Both the position numbers and the translations under genes were made by a program. This document shows, piece after piece, positions 58,139 through 64,000 of a stretch of 64,000 nucleotides of DNA (its first letter is position 1; each line of letters starts with the position of its first letter). Under the pieces are notes generated by a model, which saw only the letters and a list, made by a program, of their open reading frames with translations, made no database searches and was not told the DNA's origin. Source of the DNA: Streptomyces sp. NBC_00490 (lineage in GTDB: Bacteria; Actinomycetota; Actinomycetes; Streptomycetales; Streptomycetaceae); NCBI RefSeq assembly GCF_036013645.1, contig NZ_CP107869.1, positions 2,108,001 to 2,172,000 on the forward strand. The letters run 5' to 3'.

Positions 58139-61100
58139 CCGCGGCCCCCGACGCCCCCGCGCCACCCGCCCCCCGCCGTCTTCTCGCCCTCAGCGGCGAC
58201 GGGCCGTGTGCCGGGCTCTCCCGTGACGGGACCGTGTTCCTCCAGTTGACGGATCGTGCTCTGACCTGCCGTGACGACACGGGGCGGGTGCTGTGGTCGG
58301 CGTCCGGCGAGGGGGTGCCGGAGGCGGTGGCGTGGGGTCCTGACGGTGGTGAGGTGTTCGTGCTGCGGGGCGGGCGGGTGGAGGTGTACGAGGGGGACAG
58401 CGGGGCCCTCGCGGACGACGGGTTCGCGGTGCCGGCGGGCGCGCACACGCTCGCGGTGTCGCCCGACGGGCTGTGGGTGGCCTGCGCCGGCAGCGGTGTG
58501 CTGCTCCATCACCGGGGCACCCTCACCTCGTCCGCGCTGCCGACCGTGGACCCCGTGGTCGCGCTGGCCTGGGATCCGCAGGGCCGTCAGCTGTGTCTGG
58601 CGACCGCCACCGCACTGCAGTTGTGGAGCGTCTCCCCGGTCCGCATGGACTTCGCGCCCCGCACCGGCCGCACGGCCGTCACCGCCCTCGCCTGGTCCCC
58701 CGACCGGGACGCGCTCGCCTTCGCGGACGCGACGGGCGTCCACCTGGTCGACCGCGCCACGGGCCGTGCGCTCGCGGACACCGCGGTGTCGGGTGCCGTG
58801 CTCGGGCTGGGCTTCAGCCGTACCGGACGGTTCCTGGTGACCGCCACGGACCAGGGGGCGCTGCTCGTCCTGGACCGTGCGCTGGAAACCGTCGCCCACC
58901 TCCCCGCGCGGGCGGCCTCGGCCCGCGACCTGAGCGTGTCGCCCACCGGCCGGGTGCTGGCGGGGCCGGAGCTGTGGGAGCTGCCGGACGCGGCCCCGTA
59001 TCCCGCGGAGCGCCGGGTCGGGGTGCTGTTGCGCAGTTGGGCCGCGGCGATGTGCCGGTCCGTCGGCCGCACGCTGCCGTCGCTGCGCGACCGCGCGCCC
59101 CGGATCGCCGGGCCGACGCTGCTCCACGACGGCGGGGACCGGCTGTGGGCCCCCGCGGTCGCCTGGTCGGCGCGCGACGGCCGCTGCGTGCTGGAGACGG
59201 AACCGGGCACCCTCGCCGCCCGGACCCCGGGCCGGCCCGGCACCGAATGGACGGCCACGGCGGCCACCGGGGCGGGCGGCGCCCACGACCTCGAACTCTC
59301 CCCCGGGCCCGCCGAGTTGCTCGCCTGCGCCTCCCGCGACGGACAGACGGGACTGACGGTCATCGACCCGGACAGCGGCGAGACGCGTGCCGTCCTCCCG
59401 GGCGGTCAGGCGCCCGCATGGTGCCCGGCGCCCCGCGACGGTACGGCGACGCTCGCGGTGCCCGAGCCAGGGCCCGCGCCCACCCACCTCTACGTGCACA
59501 CCCTCGACGCCCGGGGCGCCCCCGCGCGGCAGCCCCGGAGTGTGCACCTGCCCCAGGGCACGGGCCGCCCCGCCTGGTCCCCCGACGGGACGCTGCTCGC
59601 GGCCGGCACCGCGGGCGCGGTGGTGCTGTGGCACATGCCGCGTATGGAGCGCGCCCGCCGACTGGCCCTGCCTTCCGGCGCGTTCGCCACCCGGGTCGCC
59701 TGGTCGCCGGACGGCAGCCGGCTGGCCGCGACACCGCCCGCGGGCCAGGGTCCGTCGGTGGTGTGGTCGACGCTCACCTGGCGGGTGCAACGGGAGTTCG
59801 GCACGCCCGGCGGACGCGGCTGGGCGCCGGCCCTGGCCTGGTCGCCGGACGGGTCGCTGCTCGCCGCGCCGGGTCCCGGTGAGGCGACCTCGGTGGTCGA
59901 GGTGTGGGACGTGGCCCGGGGCACGGTCGCGATGGCCCTGGAACCCGACGGCCCGCCGCCGGGGTCCGTGTGGTCCGTGCGCTGGTCCCCCGACGGACGC
60001 CGCCTGGCGACGACGTACAGCGGCGGTCGCGTTGTCCTGTGGGACGTGCTGACCTCCGAGGAGACCACGGAGCCCGGTCCGTCGCTTCCTGAACCGCCCG
60101 AGTATCTGGCCGAGTTGGGCGCCATGGCCGCCGCGGTCGACGCCGCCGTCCCGTTGGACGCGCTCGCCGACATCTCGGCGCTGCTGCGGCCGGCGGCGCC
60201 CGCGGGACGGCGGCTTCTGCACCAGGGCCGGGCCGCCCGCGCCCTGCGCGAGCTCGGCTGGCCGCGGGCCGCGCATCCGGCGCTGAGCGCGGTGGTGGCG
60301 TCCCGTCTGCCGCCGGACCCGCGCTGCGTCCCGCCGCCGGGCATCCCGCCGCAGGAGCTGCGGACGACGCTGGAGTGGGGGCTGCGCGGCAGCGGTGAGC
60401 AGCCGGAGCGGCGCTCGGTGACTGCGGACGCACTGGCGGCCGCCCTCGACCGGGTGCACGGCGAACTCCTGCCGCTGCTGGCCTTGTTGGGTCCGGACGC
60501 GGTGTGCCAGGACCCGGCGCTGCCGCTGCGGCTCGCGGAGGGGCCGTGGGCCTCGGCCGCGGAGGCCGCCGCCCGGCTGCCCGGCCTGCCGTCGCGGCTG
60601 CCGGTGCCGCTGGGCGACGACGTGCCCGGCCCGACCACCGCCGGGGCCCCGGCCCAGTGGGCCCGGCACGGCCCGCCGGACCGTCTGGTGCCGGGTCAGA
60701 TGGCGCTCCCGGCATCCCTGTTGAACGCCCTGTGGGCCCAGGACGCCCTGCTGTACCGGACGCGGCGCGGCCGGCTGCCGTGGACCGAGCGGGACGCCGT
60801 GCTCGTCCTCGACACGGGGGCCGCGGCGCAGGGTCAGGTCGGCAGCTGTCTGCGGCTGTGCGCCCACCTGTTGGCGGCGGCGCTGCTGGAGGCCGAGCGG
60901 GCGGTGGCGCTGGTACGTCTCGACGGGCTCGGCCCGCCCGACCGGCTGACGTCGGCGGCGGACCTGCGCCGGCTGTGGACGCCGGTCATGCCCGAACCCG
61001 CCGCCCCGGTGCGTGCGGCGGCCCTGGCCCGTGAGGCGGCGCGCAGCCTCGCCGCGGTGGACTCGGGCGAGCCCCGCACCCTGCTGCTGACCCATGCCCA

Positions 61101-61257
61101 CGAGCTCCCGCTGCCCGTGCCCGGTGCGCTGACCCTGCGGGTCCACTATCCGCACCACCCGGTGCCGCCCGAGGGTCCGGACGCGTGGGTGCTGGCTCCG
61201 GAACCGGGCGGGGAGGAGCTGCGGCGGGTGCTCACGCAGATCCTGGGCCGGCTCTAG
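58135..61257 (+). CDS. Beta-propeller protein with degenerate C-terminal vWA domain
   Basis: A 1040-residue protein, last of the operon. Residues 15-650 hold WD40-type blades with recurring S-P-D-G cores (VSPDGLWVACAGSG, AWSPDGTLLAAGTAGAVVLW, AWSPDGSLLAAPGPG, RWSPDGRRLATTY), enough for two propellers. The C-terminal part (about 885-1035) looks like a vWA fold (DAVLVLDTGAAAQGQVGS then AVALVRLDG) whose metal motif D-x-S-x-S is replaced by D-T-G-A-A. MoxR, vWA and propeller together define a ternary system; the propeller would bind the trigger or client. It is convergent with the radical SAM operon, 27 bases away. Confidence 0.85.
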   Translation: MTAAPDAPAPPAPRRLLALSGDGPCAGLSRDGTVFLQLTDRALTCRDDTGRVLWSASGEGVPEAVAWGPDGGEVFVLRGGRVEVYEGDSGALADDGFAVPAGAHTLAVSPDGLWVACAGSGVLLHHRGTLTSSALPTVDPVVALAWDPQGRQLCLATATALQLWSVSPVRMDFAPRTGRTAVTALAWSPDRDALAFADATGVHLVDRATGRALADTAVSGAVLGLGFSRTGRFLVTATDQGALLVLDRALETVAHLPARAASARDLSVSPTGRVLAGPELWELPDAAPYPAERRVGVLLRSWAAAMCRSVGRTLPSLRDRAPRIAGPTLLHDGGDRLWAPAVAWSARDGRCVLETEPGTLAARTPGRPGTEWTATAATGAGGAHDLELSPGPAELLACASRDGQTGLTVIDPDSGETRAVLPGGQAPAWCPAPRDGTATLAVPEPGPAPTHLYVHTLDARGAPARQPRSVHLPQGTGRPAWSPDGTLLAAGTAGAVVLWHMPRMERARRLALPSGAFATRVAWSPDGSRLAATPPAGQGPSVVWSTLTWRVQREFGTPGGRGWAPALAWSPDGSLLAAPGPGEATSVVEVWDVARGTVAMALEPDGPPPGSVWSVRWSPDGRRLATTYSGGRVVLWDVLTSEETTEPGPSLPEPPEYLAELGAMAAAVDAAVPLDALADISALLRPAAPAGRRLLHQGRAARALRELGWPRAAHPALSAVVASRLPPDPRCVPPPGIPPQELRTTLEWGLRGSGEQPERRSVTADALAAALDRVHGELLPLLALLGPDAVCQDPALPLRLAEGPWASAAEAAARLPGLPSRLPVPLGDDVPGPTTAGAPAQWARHGPPDRLVPGQMALPASLLNALWAQDALLYRTRRGRLPWTERDAVLVLDTGAAAQGQVGSCLRLCAHLLAAALLEAERAVALVRLDGLGPPDRLTSAADLRRLWTPVMPEPAAPVRAAALAREAARSLAAVDSGEPRTLLLTHAHELPLPVPGALTLRVHYPHHPVPPEGPDAWVLAPEPGGEELRRVLTQILGRL

Positions 61258-61284
61258 GGCCGGTCAGGCGAGTCGGGCCCCTGG

Positions 61285-61497
61285 TCACCCGCAGAGCATC
61301 TGCTCCACCGCGTCCGGCCCCATCTTCTCCAGCAGGGCCTCCAACAGGTCGGGCCGGAAGGCGTCGCCCAGCACCTGTACGCCCTGCTCGTCCCAGGTGA
61401 TCCGCAGCCGTACGAGCCGTCCGTCGGGATGCTCGTCGTACTCGGACGCGTCGATCAGGTCCGGCAGGTCCTCCACGAAGCGGTACTCGGTGCTCAT
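61285..61497 (-). CDS. Small protein coupled to the radical SAM gene
   Basis: A 70-residue acidic protein, MSTEYRFVEDLPDLIDASEY at the start and ending AVEQMLCG. It starts at the ATG at 61497, overlapping the radical SAM stop by 4 bases. It has an N-terminal strand pair (GRLVRLRITWDEQGVQVLG) and a C-terminal helix. A short protein made with a radical SAM enzyme can be a substrate or a carrier; the single Cys-Gly end is notable, but no RiPP leader features are clear. It may also belong to the adjacent island on function grounds, though transcribed toward it. Function unknown. Confidence 0.7.
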   Translation of the reverse strand: MSTEYRFVEDLPDLIDASEYDEHPDGRLVRLRITWDEQGVQVLGDAFRPDLLEALLEKMGPDAVEQMLCG

Positions 61498-62546
61498 CCT
61501 CGGTTCCCCTCGTTCGCTCCGACGTCGTTCCACACACCCGCGATCCGTTCCCCGCATGCGGGACAGCCCCCGTCGCGCAGGCGGCTCTCGGCCTGTCCCC
61601 ACACCCCGCGCGACACCGCCTCGGCACCGCACCCCGGGCATCGGGTGGCGCGTCCTTCGGCGCCCAGCGCCCGCTCGACGTACACGTACCGCAGTCCCGC
61701 GTCCCGCCCGATCCGCATCGCGCTCCCCAACCGTTCCGGTGAGGTGGGCCGTTGGCGGTGCATCCGGTAGGTCGGGGTGAAGCGCAGCAGATGCCAGGGG
61801 GTGTCGGGGCCGAGCCCGGCGACGAACTCGGCGATCCTCGCGAGCTGTTCGTCCTCGGCGCTGGTCCCGGGGATCAGCGGTGTGCTGATCTCCACCCACA
61901 CCCCCGCTGCCTTCATCGACCGGATCGTCTCCAGGACCGGGGCGAGCGGCGCGCCCGTGAGCCGGCGGTGTTCCTCCTCGCCGGCCGCCTTGAGGTCGAT
62001 GTTGACGGCGGCGAGGACCGGGGCGACGCGCTCCACGGCTTCGGGGGTGAGGAAGCCGTTGCTCTTCCAGACCACCGGGACGCCCGACGTCCGCGCGTGC
62101 GCGCCGAGTTCGAGGGTCAGCTCGGCGGCGAGGGAGGGCTCGGAGTACGACAGGGCGATGCCGCCGCCCCGTTCCGCCGCGGTCCGCACCAGTGCCTCGG
62201 GGTCGGTGTCGCGCGGGGCGACGCGGCTGTCGGGGTCCCTGCCGTACTGGGAGACACGGTGGTTGACGCAGTAGTCGCAGCGGAACGAGCAGCCCGGCGG
62301 GGCCAGCGTCAGCAGCGGCAGGCCGGGCCGGAAGTGGTAGAAGGGCTTGCGCTCGACCGACGACCAGTGCTCGACGGTGGTTCCCCGGGTGGCGGTCAGC
62401 ACCCGGTCGCCCTCCCGTCTGCGTACCTTGCAGGCGCCGGTGTCACCGTCGCGCAGCCGGCAGCGGAAGGGGCAGAGGGTGCACTGAAGGCCACCCTCGA
62501 CGGGACGGTAGAAGTCGGCAGGCACCCAAGCGACCACGCCGTCCAA
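61494..62546 (-). CDS. Radical SAM enzyme, AmrS-like
   Basis: A 350-residue radical SAM protein. The cluster motif is APPGCSFRCDYCVNH (C-x3-C-x2-C, about residues 85-95). An N-terminal cysteine set LQCTLCPFRCRLRDGDTGAC (21-40) and a C-terminal pair of zinc-ribbon-like motifs CPGCGAEA and CPACGER resemble the radical SAM member of the AmmeMemoRadiSam system; the AmmeMemo partner genes are not present here. The enzyme cleaves SAM to a 5'-deoxyadenosyl radical; substrate unknown. It overlaps a 70-residue gene by 4 bases. Confidence 0.85.
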   Translation of the reverse strand: MDGVVAWVPADFYRPVEGGLQCTLCPFRCRLRDGDTGACKVRRREGDRVLTATRGTTVEHWSSVERKPFYHFRPGLPLLTLAPPGCSFRCDYCVNHRVSQYGRDPDSRVAPRDTDPEALVRTAAERGGGIALSYSEPSLAAELTLELGAHARTSGVPVVWKSNGFLTPEAVERVAPVLAAVNIDLKAAGEEEHRRLTGAPLAPVLETIRSMKAAGVWVEISTPLIPGTSAEDEQLARIAEFVAGLGPDTPWHLLRFTPTYRMHRQRPTSPERLGSAMRIGRDAGLRYVYVERALGAEGRATRCPGCGAEAVSRGVWGQAESRLRDGGCPACGERIAGVWNDVGANEGNRG

Positions 62547-62637
62547 CCCATCACCCCGCTCGCGAGCACCGCACGGTCACCCGGATTTCCACGGTACTCG
62601 GTTCCCGGCCGCGACAGGGCGCGGACATAATGCTCGG

Positions 62638-63861
62638 ATGACTTCCCCCACCCCCCACTCCAACTCCGGTGCCGTACACCGCAGTCCGGTCGTCGTCATC
62701 GGCGCCGGGCCCGCGGGGCTGACCATCGGGAACATTCTGCGGGCCGCCTCCGTCGACTGTGTGGTCCTGGAGATCGAGACCCGTGAGTTCATCGAGCGGC
62801 GGCCGCGGGCCGGGGTGCTGGAGGAGTGGGCGGTACGCGGTCTGGAGGAGCGGGGCCTCGCGGTGAACCTGCTGGAGCGGGCGCAGCGGCACGCCGAGTG
62901 CGAGTTCCGGTTCGGCGGGGAGCGGTACCGGTTCGAGTACGCCGAACTGACGGGTCATCACCACTGGATCTATCCGCAGCAGTTGCTGGTGACCGACCTG
63001 GTGCGCGAGTACGCCGACGTGCGCGGCGGCGACATACGGTTCGGCGTGCGGGACGTGGAGCTGCACGACCTGGACACGGACCGCCCGGCGGTGTCGTACA
63101 CGGACCCGGAGTCGGGTGAACGGGTGCTGATCCACTGTGACTTCGTCGCGGGCTGTGACGGTGCACGCGGTGCGACCCGCGCCGTAGTGACGCCGGAGCG
63201 CGCGCACGTCTCCCGTTACGACTACGGCATCGGCTGGCTGGCGCTGCTCGCCGAGGCCCCGCCGTCCAACGACTGCGTGGTGTTCGGCATGCACCCCCAC
63301 GGCTTCGCCGGCCACATGGCCCGCAGCCCCGAGGTCACCCGCTACTACCTGGAGTGCCCGCCGGGCGACGACCCGGAGAACTGGTCGCACGACCGCGTCT
63401 GGTCCGAGCTGCGGGAACGCCTGGGGGCGGCGGGCGCACCGCCCCTCACGGAGGGCCGGCTGATCGAGAAGCGCGTCCTCGACATGCACAGCTATGTCGT
63501 CGAGCCGATGGCGTTCGGCCGGCTCTTCCTCGCCGGGGACGCCGCCCATCTGACGGCGCCCATCGCGGCGAAGGGCATGAACCTCGCCCTGCACGACGCG
63601 TTCGTGCTCGGCGACGCGCTGGTCGCACAGCTCGGCAAGGGCGACGGCACGGGACTGTCCGGCTACTCGTCCGCGTGCCTGGGCCGGGTCTGGGACTACC
63701 AGGAGTTCTCCCAGTGGCTCTCCGGCATCTACCACGGCACCTCCTCCGGCGACCCCTACCGCGCGGGCACCACCCTGGCCCGGCTGCGCCGCCTCTTCGG
63801 TTCGCCGTCCGCGGCGTCGGCCTTCGCGGAGCAGTACCTGGGCAAGGGGTCCGGGTACTGA
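62638..63861 (+). CDS. pobA: 4-Hydroxybenzoate 3-monooxygenase
   Basis: A 407-residue flavin monooxygenase. The FAD loop VVVIGAGPAGLTIGNILRAA is at residues 18-37, the second FAD/NADPH site is CDFVAGCDGARGATR (about 170-184), and the third is LFLAGDAAHLTAPIAAKGMN (about 297-316), the last being near-identical to classical PobA. It hydroxylates 4-hydroxybenzoate to protocatechuate with NAD(P)H, feeding the beta-ketoadipate pathway. The ATG at 62638 gives a Ser/Thr-rich leader of 16 residues. It is divergent from the radical SAM gene and convergent with an ArsR-type gene. Confidence 0.95.
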   Translation: MTSPTPHSNSGAVHRSPVVVIGAGPAGLTIGNILRAASVDCVVLEIETREFIERRPRAGVLEEWAVRGLEERGLAVNLLERAQRHAECEFRFGGERYRFEYAELTGHHHWIYPQQLLVTDLVREYADVRGGDIRFGVRDVELHDLDTDRPAVSYTDPESGERVLIHCDFVAGCDGARGATRAVVTPERAHVSRYDYGIGWLALLAEAPPSNDCVVFGMHPHGFAGHMARSPEVTRYYLECPPGDDPENWSHDRVWSELRERLGAAGAPPLTEGRLIEKRVLDMHSYVVEPMAFGRLFLAGDAAHLTAPIAAKGMNLALHDAFVLGDALVAQLGKGDGTGLSGYSSACLGRVWDYQEFSQWLSGIYHGTSSGDPYRAGTTLARLRRLFGSPSAASAFAEQYLGKGSGY

Positions 63862-63867
63862 GCCGTC

Positions 63868-64000
63868 TCAGTCGTGCACCGGCCGGTCGTCGAGCCGGTG
63901 GTCCGCCACGCTGAGCGCCTCGTCCACCAGCCGCCGCAGATGCCCGTCCCGCAGTGCGTAGATCACCCGCCGCCCCTCTTTCCGTGTGGTCACCAGCCCC
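63868..64000 (-). CDS. ArsR family regulator, C-terminal fragment
   Basis: The gene leaves the window at the right edge; 43 codons plus stop are present, read in frame from 63999 down. GLVTTRKEGRRVIYALRDGH is the wing of an ArsR/SmtB winged helix (recognition helix just outside the window), and LRRLVDEALSVADHRL is the final helix. Metal-binding cysteines are not seen in this part. Too short for the ORF search; the call rests on the wing pattern R-x-G-R-R-V-x-Y. The target is unknown. Confidence 0.7.
   Translation of the reverse strand, partial: GLVTTRKEGRRVIYALRDGHLRRLVDEALSVADHRLDDRPVHD

Noticed and set aside
57658..61158. A 1166-codon minus-strand frame opposite the propeller gene
   Set aside because: Shadow frame, Arg/Gly/His-rich, with no family resemblance. 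The plus-strand WD-repeat gene explains the region.
38795..61257. Conflict island as a prophage or transposon
   Set aside because: No integrase, transposase, terminal repeats, tRNA target or composition break was seen; codon use matches the flanks.

Overview
The window is chromosomal DNA of very high G+C from an actinomycete, almost certainly a Streptomyces. The evidence is strong third-position GC bias, frequent GTG and TTG starts, many 4-base ATGA or GTGA gene overlaps, very rare TTA codons (two seen in real genes), a Tat-exported PhoD, an ECF41 sigma factor, and HutC/GntR, MocR, ROK and Lrp regulators. No rRNA, tRNA, CRISPR array, insertion sequence or prophage was recognised. No gene-free stretch reaches 300 bases.

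Bases 1-38777 hold core and accessory housekeeping genes. In order they are: an FtsX permease tail; an F420-type LLM oxidoreductase; a GNAT enzyme; two CBS-domain (CorC/HlyC-like) membrane proteins; an SGNH hydrolase; purB; a frameshifted mug; an ABC exporter with a two-component system; ROK and HutC-type regulators back to back; an ECF41 sigma factor facing a hydrolase; a MocR regulator facing an EamA transporter; phoD; a SWIM/DUF6493-like pair; a membrane ACT-GNAT protein; a trans-sulfuration enzyme with a divergent Lrp; a DUF885 protein; an SDR; an orphan Imm21-like protein; a rhodanese with a divergent Lrp; sbcCD; yigZ; a three-gene operon with a CysRS-like protein, SixA and a DUF6210-like protein; and a CoA-binding protein.

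Bases 38795-61257 are the highlight: an island of about 22.5 kb with two divergent operons. The leftward operon encodes a pseudokinase/zinc/TRAFAC-GTPase fusion, a GTPase-associated protein (GAP1-like), a two-helix membrane coiled-coil protein and a MotB/ZorB-like membrane protein with an Asp in its single helix. The rightward operon encodes an EAD-CHAT caspase-like protease, a RING-like zinc protein, an E1-like enzyme, an EAD-Ubl-E2 fusion, a JAMM deubiquitinase-like protease, a hypothetical protein, a Cdc48/FtsH-type AAA ATPase, a MoxR ATPase, a coiled-coil protein, a DUF2997-like protein, a TPR protein with a TTA codon, a bpX-like protein, a repeat-rich linker protein and a beta-propeller protein with a degenerate vWA. 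Most junctions overlap by 4 bases.

I read the island as one NTP-dependent conflict or cell-suicide machine. Ubiquitin-like conjugation would tag targets. The AAA, MoxR and propeller parts would act as sensor and remodeller. The GTPase and membrane proteins would switch or signal at the membrane. CHAT proteolysis would be the lethal output. The parts are known from comparative surveys of NTP-dependent conflict systems in multicellular bacteria; the combination and its regulation look little characterised.

Bases 61285-64000 hold a radical SAM enzyme (AmrS-like) coupled to a 70-residue protein, pobA, and the end of an ArsR-type regulator.
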